Source: CAVWGP01 sp963754645 (lineage in GTDB: Bacteria; Pseudomonadota; Alphaproteobacteria; Bin65). From it: a DNA stretch of 64,000 nt. The notes beneath the pieces are model-generated. The model was not told the origin of the DNA. It did not search any database and saw only the letters and a program-made list of their open reading frames with translations. Every line of letters begins with the position of its first letter. The first letter of the stretch is position 1. The stretch is from assembly GCA_963754645.1 (NCBI GenBank), contig CAVWGP010000001.1, positions 558,001-622,000 on the forward strand. Direction: 5' to 3'. Of this stretch, positions 8,712 to 17,896 are shown piece by piece. Made by a program: the position numbers and the translations under genes.

Positions 8712-9500
8712 TCAGATCATGAGTTGCAGACGGAAGAGACGCTGCACGAACAAAATAAGCAAGCCGACAATGACGATCTGAAGAGCCGAGGCCGCGGCAA
8801 TGGTCGGATCGCCGCCCCATTGGATTTCGGAAAAAATATGGACCGGCAGCGTGGTCACGCCCGGCCCCGACAGGAAAAGCGAGAGATTGATATCGCTGAA
8901 CGAAATGATGAAGGCGAAGATGGCGCCGGAGAGAAGGCTGGAACGCAGCAGCGGCAGCGTGACCTTGATAAAGGCCTGTGTTCGGCTGGCGCCGAGGCTC
9001 ATGGCGGCCTCTTCCAACCGGCGATCGATTCCGACCAGGCCGGCCGTGACGCTGCGGATGACGTAGGGCGTGGAAATAACGATGTGCGCCAAGGTGAGCG
9101 TCAGCAACGACGCCTTCATGCCGAGCCTGGCATAGAGAAGATACAGCGCCGCGCCCAACAGGATGTGCGGGACCACCAGCGGCATGAGAAAAAATGCCTC
9201 CAACGCCTCGCGGCCGGGAAAGCGGAAACGCACCAGACCGATCGCCGCAAACGCCCCAAGAATGGTTGCGGCCAACGCCACGAAAATTCCGACTAGGAAG
9301 CTGACATTGAAAAAGGAATTTATAAACGCCGTCTTCGAGAAGAAGCTTTCGTACCAGCGCAGCGACAGGCCCTTGGGCGGGAAGTCGAAGCCCAGTCCGG
9401 CGTTGAACGACACGCCGATGACGACGATGAGCGGCGCGAGCAACCCAAGATAAACCAGGAACACCGCCAAGGGCAGGGCCGCGGGCCGCCGCACGCTCAT
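8712..9500 (-). CDS. Polyamine-type ABC transporter permease, PotC-like
   Basis: 262-residue inner-membrane protein starting MSVRRPAALPLAVFLVYLGL. About six hydrophobic segments are visible, with the binding-protein-dependent permease loop EEAAMSLGASRTQAFIKVTL (EAA motif) near residues 170-190. The ATG overlaps the stop of the upstream PotB-like permease by 4 bases (ATGA), fixing the start; the reading frame itself is open much further but that part reads the neighbour out of frame. Family PF00528, PotC/PhnV branch. Substrate is probably a small cation or organic amine, judged only from family. Confidence 0.9.
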   Translation of the reverse strand: MSVRRPAALPLAVFLVYLGLLAPLIVVIGVSFNAGLGFDFPPKGLSLRWYESFFSKTAFINSFFNVSFLVGIFVALAATILGAFAAIGLVRFRFPGREALEAFFLMPLVVPHILLGAALYLLYARLGMKASLLTLTLAHIVISTPYVIRSVTAGLVGIDRRLEEAAMSLGASRTQAFIKVTLPLLRSSLLSGAIFAFIISFSDINLSLFLSGPGVTTLPVHIFSEIQWGGDPTIAAASALQIVIVGLLILFVQRLFRLQLMI

Positions 9501-10354
9501 GCGTGGCCCTCCAGACGGGCCGCTCGTCTCGTCGACCGCAGCGCAAAGAACACCAATATCATCGTGGCCACGATGACGACGAGCGACAGGCTCGACGCGC
9601 CCGGCCAATTGAACGAGACGAGCACTTCGTCGTAGATCTGCGAGCCGACGACGCGGATGCGCGCGCCACCCATCAGCACAGGCGTCACGAAGGCGCTCAG
9701 CGAGACGCTGAACACCAGAAGCGATCCTGAGATCAGGCCGGGATAGCTGAGCGGAAATATGACTTTCCTGAACATCGAATACCAATCGGCGCCGAGATTG
9801 GTTGCGGCCTCTTCCAAGCTTGGCGGAATCCGCTCGATCGCCGACATCAGCGGCAGCACCATGAACGGAATGAAAATATTCACCAAGCCGATCACCACGG
9901 CCGTTTCCGTGTACAGCAAGTTGATCGGGGCGATGTCGGCAAGTCCCAGCAGCTCGTTCACCAATCCGTTGCGGCCGAGAATGACCACCCAGCCGAACAC
10001 GCGGATAACCGTGCTGACCATGAGCGGCACGACCAACAAGAAAAGGCCGAGCGCCATCCAGACCGGCCTGGCACGCGCGAGCGCGTAGGCGACCGGATAG
10101 CCGAGAACGGCGCTGATTGCCGTCGTGATCAGCGCCAGTTTCATGGTCCTGATAAAGAGCTGCACGTAATAGGGATCCCAGAGCCGCGCGTAATTTGCCA
10201 GCGTCGGATCGGGACGGGCGATCGAGGTCGGCGAGTAGGTGTAGAAGCTGAACGCCACGATGTTGAGCAGCGGCACGATCAAGAGGAAGCCGAGATACAC
10301 GCCATAGGGGCCCGCGAACAAAACCCAAAAGGACCGGGGCGCATGGATCCGCAC
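9497..10354 (-). CDS. Polyamine-type ABC transporter permease, PotB-like
   Basis: 285 residues with an N-terminal helix (FWVLFAGPYGVYLGFLLIVP), a periplasmic loop with SPTSIARPDPTLANYARLWD typical of PotB, five further hydrophobic stretches, and the EAA loop IPPSLEEAATNLGADWYSMF near residues 165-185. It pairs with the overlapping PotC-like permease. Its start is 6 bases after the ATPase stop, so the order is binding protein, ATPase, PotB, PotC. Confidence 0.9.
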   Translation of the reverse strand: MRIHAPRSFWVLFAGPYGVYLGFLLIVPLLNIVAFSFYTYSPTSIARPDPTLANYARLWDPYYVQLFIRTMKLALITTAISAVLGYPVAYALARARPVWMALGLFLLVVPLMVSTVIRVFGWVVILGRNGLVNELLGLADIAPINLLYTETAVVIGLVNIFIPFMVLPLMSAIERIPPSLEEAATNLGADWYSMFRKVIFPLSYPGLISGSLLVFSVSLSAFVTPVLMGGARIRVVGSQIYDEVLVSFNWPGASSLSLVVIVATMILVFFALRSTRRAARLEGHA

Positions 10355-10360
10355 GGCGCC

Positions 10361-11458
10361 TCACCGCCGCAGAAGATGGATGTCGTCGGGATCGATCGCG
10401 AGATCGATCTTGGCGCCGCGCCGCAAATAACGCGTCGCCTTGCCGCTCTTGAGCGCGACCAAGATTTTTGCGCCGCCCGAGGCCGTGGCGCGCAATTGCA
10501 CGTCCTCGCCGAGATAAGTGAGGTCGTCGATTTCCGCGGCGATGGGATTTGTAACGGCCCCGTCGCGTTCGTCTACAAGCCGGATGCGCTCGGGCCGCAC
10601 CATGACGAGAATCCGCTCGCCGACCCCGCCATCGGACGGCGGCATGCGGAGCTCCAGGCCGGATTTCGTCGACAACACCGTTTCGGACGCGGTGTTCGAC
10701 CGCATGCTCGCCTCGAAGATATTCGAGCTGCCGATGAAATCGGCGACGAAGGCGCTCTGCGGCGTTTCGTAGATCTCGGTCGGGCTTCCGATCTGTTCGA
10801 TTCGGCCTTGCGACAGCACGGCAATGCGGTCGGACAGTGCCAGCGCCTCGGTCTGGTCGTGCGTGACATAGATCGACGTTTTGCCCAGGCGCCGCTGCAA
10901 CTCGCGTAGCTCGAAGCGCATCTGCACCCGCAGTTTGAAATCCAAATTCGACAGGGGTTCGTCGAACAAAAGAAGGCGCGGCTCGAGCACCATCGACCGG
11001 GCGATGGCGATGCGTTGCTGCTGCCCGCCAGACAGTTGCGGTGGGTAGCGGCCGGCGAGTTGCGGCAGGCCGACCAGATCCAGCATCCGCCCGACCCGCT
11101 GTTCGATCTCCCGGCCGCTGACGCGCCGCAAGCGCAATCCGAACGCGATGTTTTCAAACACCGAGAGGTGCGGGAACAGGGCGTAGCTCTGAAAGACCAA
11201 GCCGACGTCGCGGCGGTGCGGCGGCAATAGGTCGAGCCGCTTTCCGTCGAGGACGATCTTGCCTTCGCTGAGATCCTCGAACCCGGCGATGCAGCGAAGG
11301 GTCGTCGTTTTGCCGCAGCCGCTCGGCCCGAGAAGCGAGAAGAACTCGCCCTCGGTTACGGCAAAAGAAACCGGGCCAATCGCAACTTGCGGTGAGTACC
11401 GCTTAACGAGCCCCGCCACCTCTAACTCGACGTTACTCACGCGTGGCGCGGGCTCCAA
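10361..11458 (-). CDS. Polyamine-type ABC transporter ATP-binding protein, PotA-like
   Basis: 365 residues. Walker A GPSGCGKTT near residue 44, Q-loop VFQSYALFPHLS, signature QLSGGQQQR, Walker B LLLFDEPLSNLD and switch VTHDQTEAL are all present. The last about 120 residues form the TOBE regulatory domain (VRPERIRLVDERDGAV and following), as in PotA/FbpC. The annotated start is TTG; GTG at 11440 (VSNVELEV) is an equally plausible start. It energises the PotB/PotC-like pair directly downstream. Confidence 0.9.
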   Translation of the reverse strand: MEPAPRVSNVELEVAGLVKRYSPQVAIGPVSFAVTEGEFFSLLGPSGCGKTTTLRCIAGFEDLSEGKIVLDGKRLDLLPPHRRDVGLVFQSYALFPHLSVFENIAFGLRLRRVSGREIEQRVGRMLDLVGLPQLAGRYPPQLSGGQQQRIAIARSMVLEPRLLLFDEPLSNLDFKLRVQMRFELRELQRRLGKTSIYVTHDQTEALALSDRIAVLSQGRIEQIGSPTEIYETPQSAFVADFIGSSNIFEASMRSNTASETVLSTKSGLELRMPPSDGGVGERILVMVRPERIRLVDERDGAVTNPIAAEIDDLTYLGEDVQLRATASGGAKILVALKSGKATRYLRRGAKIDLAIDPDDIHLLRR

Positions 11459-11473
11459 TACGACGTCGAACGA

Positions 11474-12541
11474 CTAGGCAAGCACTTCCTTGTTCCACCG
11501 ATCGAGATACCGCTCGCGATGCCGGTTGATCTTCGTCCAGTCGAGCGCCACCATATTCGGGAAGCTCGCTTCGGGAACCGCGTAATGTGCCATTTTAGGC
11601 GGCAGCTTCACCGTCCGGTCCGACGGCGGATAGCGAAAGCGCTGAGTTATGCTGAGCTGGAATTCGCCGTTGAGCGTATTGTTGATGTAACGTTGCGCGG
11701 CGTCGCTGAAGCGCGAGCCCTTGAGGATGACCGCGCCGTTGCCCACTTGGATCGATCCCGGCGGATAAACCATATCAACGGGAACGCCTTGCTCCTGAAT
11801 TGCGAAGGCTCGGCCGTTGAAAATCGGCGCCAACACGACCTCACCCAGGGTCAAGGCCTTCATGCCGTGATCGACGTTCTGGATGATGATCGCGCCGTTC
11901 TGTTTGACCAGGCGGGCGACGGCCTCAATACCCGGCGAGATATTGTCCTCGTTGCCGCCCAGAGTCTTGTTGAAGGCGTGCAACCAATACATGCCGTACC
12001 AGCCATAGGCCGGCACCCCGATCCGGTTCTTGTACTTCGCGCTGAACAAATCCTGGAACGACGTCGGCTTTGCGGCTTCCTTCGTATTATAGGCGAGGCC
12101 GAACACCAGCATCATGAACGACGCCCACCACGCCTGCATACCGGCGCGCGGCGGCAGCTTCGCCGTGTCGTAGATATTCTTGTAGTTGGTGACGATACTC
12201 AGATCGTAGGGCTGCACGCAGCCGCCATCCGCCATCAGGATTGCTTCGGCCTCGCCGTGCCCCGACACGGTGAAGGGCGGGTTGCCGCATTGCGCGATAA
12301 TCTTCGCCGTGGCGACGGATTCGAGCTGATGCGAATAGTCGATCGCCACTTTGGCCGCGTCGCCGAATTTCGGCGCGTTGACGAAGGATTCGCGAATGCC
12401 TTCGCCCCAAGACCCGCCCGTCGAGGCGATGGTGAATTTATCTTCGCCGCGAGCCGGCGACCAACCTGTCTCGATCAGGGCGAGCGATCCAGCCGTCATT
12501 CCGGTGATTTTAAGCAATTCGCGTCGCGTAAATCCCGCCAT
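11474..12541 (-). CDS. Periplasmic substrate-binding protein, polyamine/PotD-like, Tat-exported
   Basis: 355 residues. The N-terminus carries a twin-arginine signal (TRRELLKITGMTAGSLAL, cleavage probably after the ARG-E region near residue 32), so it should be exported folded by Tat. The mature part has the extracellular-binding-protein type 1/PotD pattern: IASTGGSWGEGIRESF, GHGEAEAILMADGG, FGLAYNTKEAAKPTSFQDLF and GIEAVARLVKQNGAI. The ATG at 12541 is preferred over an overlapping GTG because GGAGGT lies 7 bases upstream. It is the receptor for the ABC system encoded immediately downstream. Being between two hydantoinase pairs, its ligand may be a cyclic amide or its ring-opened product (inference). 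Confidence 0.88.
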   Translation of the reverse strand: MAGFTRRELLKITGMTAGSLALIETGWSPARGEDKFTIASTGGSWGEGIRESFVNAPKFGDAAKVAIDYSHQLESVATAKIIAQCGNPPFTVSGHGEAEAILMADGGCVQPYDLSIVTNYKNIYDTAKLPPRAGMQAWWASFMMLVFGLAYNTKEAAKPTSFQDLFSAKYKNRIGVPAYGWYGMYWLHAFNKTLGGNEDNISPGIEAVARLVKQNGAIIIQNVDHGMKALTLGEVVLAPIFNGRAFAIQEQGVPVDMVYPPGSIQVGNGAVILKGSRFSDAAQRYINNTLNGEFQLSITQRFRYPPSDRTVKLPPKMAHYAVPEASFPNMVALDWTKINRHRERYLDRWNKEVLA

Positions 12542-12706
12542 CACTCTTACCTCCGATTAGGGCCAGGCAACGAGTCAAGAACGCGCTGTCAACGCGGTTG
12601 TCGGTTATTTTAAATTAAGCGTATCCCTCGCCTCCAAAGCTTGTCAATTGTCCATGCCTTCGATCGGATCATTTCGATACGCGAAAGAAGTTCGAATTCG
12701 ATCCGT

Positions 12707-14425
12707 CTACTCCGCCGGCGGGGTGGCAACATCCAAGCCGTAAATGTCGCGCGCCGCCGCCGCCGTCACCTTGCCGTTGCGCACATCGGCCGCCGTCGCG
12801 GTGCGATCGCGAAGACGCGGATCGCCGTGGCCGCCGGCGCCGGCCGTTTCAACCACCAGCCGGTCGCCCTTGCGGAGGTTGGTGACGAGCTTCGACGGAA
12901 TGACCTCCAGCGCGCCGTCATGGCGGCGGATCAGCGACTTCGCCTGGGCTCCCGAATGACCGCCGGCAAGGCCAGGCGCGCCGGTGTAGTGCCGCTCGCC
13001 GCGATGCGTGAGAGAAATCTCGCCATCCAGCACCTCGTATTCGCGCAGCACGCCGAGCCCGCCCCGGAATTTTCCCGCGCCGCCAGAATCCGGCCGCAGC
13101 GCAAAATGATGGACCCGCAGCGGTGCCTCGATCTCGAGCGCCTCGGCCGAAAGATTCATCGAGTTGCTGGTGTAGCAATCGAGCGAATCGACCCCGTCGC
13201 GCTGCGCGCTCGCGCCGGTTCCGCCGGAGATCATGTCGCCGACGACGAACCGCCTGCCATCATATCCCTTGCCGCCGAACGCCATGACCAGCAATTCGCC
13301 CGACGATGCCGCCGGCACGCGCTCCGGCGCGGCTTTGGCGATCGCGTGGACCATCGTACCGGCGACGCGGATCACCGTCGCCGTGCGGGAGTTGACGGGC
13401 GCCGGCTCCTCTGGATTGACCAAAGTGCCTTTGGGCAAATGCAAGCTCACCGGGCGGAAACATCCCGCATTGGTCGGGATCTGCGCGCCGGTCAGCGCCC
13501 GCACGGTATAGTAGCCCGCGGCTTGGATGCCGGAGGGTACGCAATTGAACGGGCCGCGGAGCTGCGCATCGGTGCCCGTCAGGTCGAAATGGATGGCGCC
13601 GTCACGTATGGTGACAGCGACTTCGATGCGCACGCGGCGATCCAAATCGATACCGTCATTGTCGAGGAAATCGACATGGCGGAAAGTCCCTTGCGGCAAT
13701 GCGCGCAAGGCTTGGCGCGTCAGCGTTTCCGAGCGCGACAAGAGTTCGCCGAAGATCGCCGCCAACAGATTGTCGCCGCAACTCTCCACCACGTCGCGCA
13801 TGCGCCGCGCGCAAATCGTGCACGCTGCTATCTGAGCGTTGATGTCGCCCATGAACATGTCGGGGACGCGCACGTTTTGCCGCAGCATTGCGACCAGCGT
13901 TTCGTTCGGCTTGCCCGCCTCCATCAACCGGAGCGGCGGGATGCGGATGCCCTCCTGGAAAATATCCGTCGCGGTTGGCGGCACCGAGCCGGCGGTCATG
14001 CCGCCGACATCCTGATGATGGACCATGGTCGCGCCGATGGCGATGACGCGGTCCTTGTGGAAGATTGGAACGGCGGCCGCGATATCGGGCAAATGCGTGC
14101 CGCCGCAATAGGGATCGTTGAGAATATAGACGTCGCCCTCGCGCATCGAATGCAACGGATAGGTCTTGAGAATTTGTCCGATCGCCGGAATGAGCGTCGC
14201 CAGGTGAATCGGGATCGAACTCGATTGCGCCAATGCATCGCCCTCCGGAGTGAACAGGCTCGCGGAAGCATCGCGCCCCTCCTTCACAATCGGCGAGAAG
14301 GCGCTGCGGAGAATGGTCGTGCACATCTCGTTGGCGATGCCTTCGAGCTTGTAGCGCACGACTTCGGCGGTGAATGGATCGACCGCCATATCCTGCATTT
14401 GTCCGGGGCCCTCGGCTGCGCTCAT
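12707..14425 (-). CDS. hyuB: Hydantoinase B / oxoprolinase-type subunit (HyuB), second pair
   Basis: About 572 residues, somewhat shorter than the first HyuB in this array (about 665). Key segments are VRYKLEGIANEMCTTILRSA, the VYILNDPYCGGTHLPDIAA motif shared with HyuB/acetone carboxylase, TATDIFQEGIRIPPLRLM, and a Gly-rich C-terminus with ETAGAGGHGDPRLRDR. The start at 14425 (MSAAEGPGQM) is preferred over an ATG 18 bases upstream because AGGGAG lies 6 bases before it. It overlaps or abuts the HyuA2 stop. The two HyuB proteins clearly differ in sequence, so the pairs probably act on different substrates rather than being a recent duplication. Confidence 0.9.
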   Translation of the reverse strand: MSAAEGPGQMQDMAVDPFTAEVVRYKLEGIANEMCTTILRSAFSPIVKEGRDASASLFTPEGDALAQSSSIPIHLATLIPAIGQILKTYPLHSMREGDVYILNDPYCGGTHLPDIAAAVPIFHKDRVIAIGATMVHHQDVGGMTAGSVPPTATDIFQEGIRIPPLRLMEAGKPNETLVAMLRQNVRVPDMFMGDINAQIAACTICARRMRDVVESCGDNLLAAIFGELLSRSETLTRQALRALPQGTFRHVDFLDNDGIDLDRRVRIEVAVTIRDGAIHFDLTGTDAQLRGPFNCVPSGIQAAGYYTVRALTGAQIPTNAGCFRPVSLHLPKGTLVNPEEPAPVNSRTATVIRVAGTMVHAIAKAAPERVPAASSGELLVMAFGGKGYDGRRFVVGDMISGGTGASAQRDGVDSLDCYTSNSMNLSAEALEIEAPLRVHHFALRPDSGGAGKFRGGLGVLREYEVLDGEISLTHRGERHYTGAPGLAGGHSGAQAKSLIRRHDGALEVIPSKLVTNLRKGDRLVVETAGAGGHGDPRLRDRTATAADVRNGKVTAAAARDIYGLDVATPPAE

Positions 14426-14435
14426 CGGAGACTCC

Positions 14436-16493
14436 CTATCCATGCTTCAATTCTATCATGAGATTGCCGGAAGCGTCGACCGTCGCGCGCCAGCCACTGG
14501 CGACCAAGGTCGTGGTGTCGTTTTGCTCGACGATGGCGGGACCGTCGATCGTGTCGCCTGCCCGCAGCGCCCAACGATCGTAAATCGCCGCCTGAACGGC
14601 GCCGCCGCCGACTGTCGGAAAAATCGTGCGATAGCGGGCGCTCCCCGATTTGCGAACCGGCTCATCCGATTGCCCGAAATCCAGCAGTCCGTGGGCGCGG
14701 TGCACGGCGCGCAAATTGACGATGCTTGCCGGCCCCTTCGTCGCATGGCCATAAACCCGTTCGTGCTGGACGCAGAAATCGGCGTAGAGCCGCCCGAGCG
14801 GATTTGACTCGTCCGCCGCGAACGCGACTTCGAGGTAATAGGACTGTCCGACGTAGCACATGTCGGCGAAGTGCAGCACTTCGATGCCGGTCTGGGCAAC
14901 AGCCTCCTTGGCCATGAGCGCGGCGCATTCGGCGTCGAGCGCGGCGATGGCGCGCTCGACGTCCGCCATTGCAAGCCCGTCCAACGGCCGCAAAAACGCA
15001 CTCGATCGTTCATGCTCGACCGGCGCGACGAGCAGCCCGCAAGCCGACAAGACGCCGGGCATGAGCGGAACCAGCACGCGCTCCATTTTGAGTTCTTCGG
15101 CAACCGCCACTGCGTGCAGCGGTCCCGCGCCGCCTAGCGGCAGCAAAATCGCGCGTCGCGGATCCGCGCCGCGATACACCGACACGGAGCGCACCGCCTC
15201 GGCCATCTGCGCATTGACGACGCGGTGAATGCCGCGGGCGGCTTCTTCCGGCGACATGCCGAGCGGCCCCGCGATTTTCTCCGCGATCGCGCGCCGCGCC
15301 GCTTCAGGATCGAGCCGCATCGTGCGGCCGGCGAAGTTCTCGGGATCGATATAACCAAGGACGATCGACGCATCGGTCACCGTCGGCTCCGTGCCGCCGC
15401 GACCGTAACAGACCGGACCCGGCTCGGAGCCGGCGGAACCTGGGCCCACGCGCAAATTCTTGGCGCCGTCAAGCCGGGCGATACTACCGCCGCCCGCGCC
15501 GATCGTATTGATGTCGACGAGCGGCACGCGCACCGGAAATCCGGCGATCTCGCCCTCGGCGCTGACCACCGGCTTGCCGCCGACGACAAGCGCCACGTCG
15601 CAACTCGTGCCGCCCATGTCGAAGGTGATAAGGTCGGACTTCGTCGCATTCCGCCCGGCGACACAACCGCCGATCACGCCGGCCGCGGGCCCCGACAGGA
15701 ACAGCCGGACCGGACGCTCCCGCGCCACGCGTGCCGAGCACTTGCCGCCGCGCGACAGCATCACCAGCAACGGCCCGCCGACGCCGCCGTCGCGCAAATC
15801 CCGCTCCATACCCGAAAGGTAGCGGTCAAGAACCGGTTTCACATAGGCATCGAAAGCGGTGATGCAGGTGCGTTCATATTCGCGAAACGCCGGATCGACC
15901 TCGTATGAAATCGAAATCAGCATGTCCGGAAATTCCTTGCGGATGAGTGCGCGCGCGCGCAATTCATGCGCCGGATTCATAAATGAGAAGAGGAAGCAGA
16001 TAGCGATCGCCTGCACCCGCTCCTCGGTCAATTCGCGGGCGCGCGCAAGCAACGCGTCCTCGTCGAGCGGCGTCAGGATTTCGCCCTGGCTGGACACGCG
16101 CTCGCGAACTTCCTTGCGCAGGGCGCCGGGAATGAGGAATGTCGGGGCCTCGGCTTGTGGCTCGAGTTCGTAGGGACTGCGGCGAAATTGTCGGCCGATC
16201 TCGAGGACGTCGCGGAAGCCCTCGGTGGCGATGAGGCCGATCCGCGCCCCTTTGCGCTCGAGCACGGCGTTCGTGGCGAGCGTCGTGCCGTGGCTGAAAT
16301 GCTCGATCTGCGCCGGCGGCACTTGCCAGACTTCCGCAAGATGAGACAGCGCTTGGCGCACGGCTCGGCTCGGATCGGCATGCGTCGTCGGAAGCTTGAC
16401 GGTGCGTAAACGGCCGTCCGCCAATCGGCACACCACATCGGTGAAGGTGCCGCCGATATCGACGCCGACCTCGACGCCGTTCGAAGTTTGCAT
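14436..16493 (-). CDS. hyuA: Hydantoinase A / oxoprolinase-type ATPase subunit (HyuA), second pair
   Basis: 685 residues from the ATG at 16493, which has AAGGA 6-7 bases upstream (a TTG 15 bases earlier is less likely). Nucleotide-site motif GVDIGGTFTDVVCRLADG at the N-terminus, then HGTTLATNAVLERKGARIGL, FDMGGTSCDVALVVGG, the Gly-rich INTIGAGGGSIARLDGAKN and PLGGAGPLHAV. It starts the long minus-strand run that continues through HyuB2, the ABC importer, HyuA1, HyuB1 and RidA. It is divergent from an orphan binding-protein gene, and the 240-bp gap between them should hold the promoters for both directions. Confidence 0.92.
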   Translation of the reverse strand: MQTSNGVEVGVDIGGTFTDVVCRLADGRLRTVKLPTTHADPSRAVRQALSHLAEVWQVPPAQIEHFSHGTTLATNAVLERKGARIGLIATEGFRDVLEIGRQFRRSPYELEPQAEAPTFLIPGALRKEVRERVSSQGEILTPLDEDALLARARELTEERVQAIAICFLFSFMNPAHELRARALIRKEFPDMLISISYEVDPAFREYERTCITAFDAYVKPVLDRYLSGMERDLRDGGVGGPLLVMLSRGGKCSARVARERPVRLFLSGPAAGVIGGCVAGRNATKSDLITFDMGGTSCDVALVVGGKPVVSAEGEIAGFPVRVPLVDINTIGAGGGSIARLDGAKNLRVGPGSAGSEPGPVCYGRGGTEPTVTDASIVLGYIDPENFAGRTMRLDPEAARRAIAEKIAGPLGMSPEEAARGIHRVVNAQMAEAVRSVSVYRGADPRRAILLPLGGAGPLHAVAVAEELKMERVLVPLMPGVLSACGLLVAPVEHERSSAFLRPLDGLAMADVERAIAALDAECAALMAKEAVAQTGIEVLHFADMCYVGQSYYLEVAFAADESNPLGRLYADFCVQHERVYGHATKGPASIVNLRAVHRAHGLLDFGQSDEPVRKSGSARYRTIFPTVGGGAVQAAIYDRWALRAGDTIDGPAIVEQNDTTTLVASGWRATVDASGNLMIELKHG

Positions 16494-16735
16494 GATCGTT
16501 CCTTCCAAGCCGCGTGAGACCGGCCCCGAGGTGGCGGTCCAATTAGAATGCTAGTTTGTCATCGCCGGCATCTGCAATGGGCTATCGGATGTCAAGCACG
16601 CCGACGAAGCGACGTCGGTCACGCTGCCTTGGCGAAAGCGAACTTGTCCCGCGCCTAGGTATGGCAGGCGCTTGCTTTGTGTGGTTTGATTCCGTTGTAC
16701 GGCTGCCTCGTTCAATCGAGTGAGGAGAGGTTCCG

Positions 16736-17767
16736 ATGAGCAAGGCGTCCCTCGGTCGCATGACAATCCTGGCGCCGGTACCCTATCCGACGCCGAACTT
16801 CGCGCCGATCTGGCTGGCGGAGATTTTGGGCTACGGCGCCGCGGAGGGCCTGGACCTCAAAGTCGAACCAGGTGGCAGCCCCAAGGCCGCGGTCAATGCC
16901 ATTGTCGCCGGCAAGGGCGATTCTGCATTCGTCAATATCGTTTTTTCGTTCCTGCAGCGCGACAGGGGTATCTCCCTCGCGCCGTTTTATGCCTTCGTGC
17001 GGCTACAGAACCGCGCTTTCTCGGTACCCATCCACAGCCCGATCAAGTCGCTGGCGGATTTGCGCGGCAAAACTGTAGGTCTGCACTATGACGATCCGGA
17101 GCTCTTCCAATTCGCCCGCTCCGCCCTGATTGACGCGGGCGTGAATCCCGAGACCGAAGTTTCGTTCAAGCCGCTGGCCGGCTCGCCGCTGGATGGGCCG
17201 CGGATGGCCAAGGCGTTAACGGACAACGAGGTTCAAGCCATCTGGCAACTCGACGTTTTGGCGGGGTTTCTGGAAGTCGAGGGCGTCCCGGTGCGCCTTT
17301 TGCCGGCGCCGGCGATCGACCGGCTGACGCCGTCTTCTTGCCTCATGGCCATGGCCGACCGACTGGAGGCGCGGCCGGACGCTTATGGCGCGGTCGGCCG
17401 CGCGGTCGCGAAAGCGACTTTGTTCGCCATCACCAATCCCGAGGCGGCGATAAGTTTGATGTGGCAGACCTATCCCGAGATAGCGCCGCGCGCGAGCGAC
17501 GATCCGGCCAAGGCGCTGCGACGCGAGTTGGCCGCGTTGAAGGTGCGGTTGGCTGGCCACCGCATCGAGGGCGCGCGGGTGGCGAGATGGGGCGCGATTT
17601 CGCGCCACGAGATCAGCGATTGGCAGGACTTCCTGCTAGCGACCAAGGCGATCAAAACCAGGCGCGATCCCGGCATTTACTATTACTACACGGACGAAAT
17701 GGTGTCCCAATTCGACGACTTCGATCCGGCCCCGGTCATCGCACGCGCCAAGGCATACAAGGTTTAA
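16736..17767 (+). CDS. NMT1/THI5-like ABC substrate-binding protein without signal peptide
   Basis: 343 residues of the SsuA/THI5-like (NMT1) fold: LAPVPYPTPNFAPIWLAEIL, then GYGAAEGLDLKVEPGGSPKA and AVNAIVAGKGDSAFVN. The LADLRGKTVGLHYDDPE motif and the EAAISLMWQTYPEIAPRA helix follow. Relatives bind taurine, pyrimidine precursors or aromatic acids. The start is well supported (AGGAGAGG 6 bases upstream of ATG), yet the protein begins MSKASLGRMTILAP with no hydrophobic leader. It either works in the cytoplasm or has lost its signal. No permease or ATPase follows; an IS21 end begins directly after the stop codon. Confidence 0.8.
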   Translation: MSKASLGRMTILAPVPYPTPNFAPIWLAEILGYGAAEGLDLKVEPGGSPKAAVNAIVAGKGDSAFVNIVFSFLQRDRGISLAPFYAFVRLQNRAFSVPIHSPIKSLADLRGKTVGLHYDDPELFQFARSALIDAGVNPETEVSFKPLAGSPLDGPRMAKALTDNEVQAIWQLDVLAGFLEVEGVPVRLLPAPAIDRLTPSSCLMAMADRLEARPDAYGAVGRAVAKATLFAITNPEAAISLMWQTYPEIAPRASDDPAKALRRELAALKVRLAGHRIEGARVARWGAISRHEISDWQDFLLATKAIKTRRDPGIYYYYTDEMVSQFDDFDPAPVIARAKAYKV

Positions 17768-17896
17768 TGTGTAGGCGACGGTGGAATAGTTGGCCACTGG
17801 AGCGGCGGCGCGGTGCTTGCTGCGAGGCGGAGTAAAATCCGGCCAGGGGATAGGCTGCCCATTCCCGAATGGGGAGGGTTGGCCGGGGATGTAGCC

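Noticed and set aside
4771..8722. Two long + strand frames (540 and 744 codons)
   Set aside because: Opposite to the hydantoinase pair, which carries all conserved motifs; the + strand translations are low-complexity.
12641..14461. 606-codon + strand frame
   Set aside because: Antisense shadow of HyuB2.
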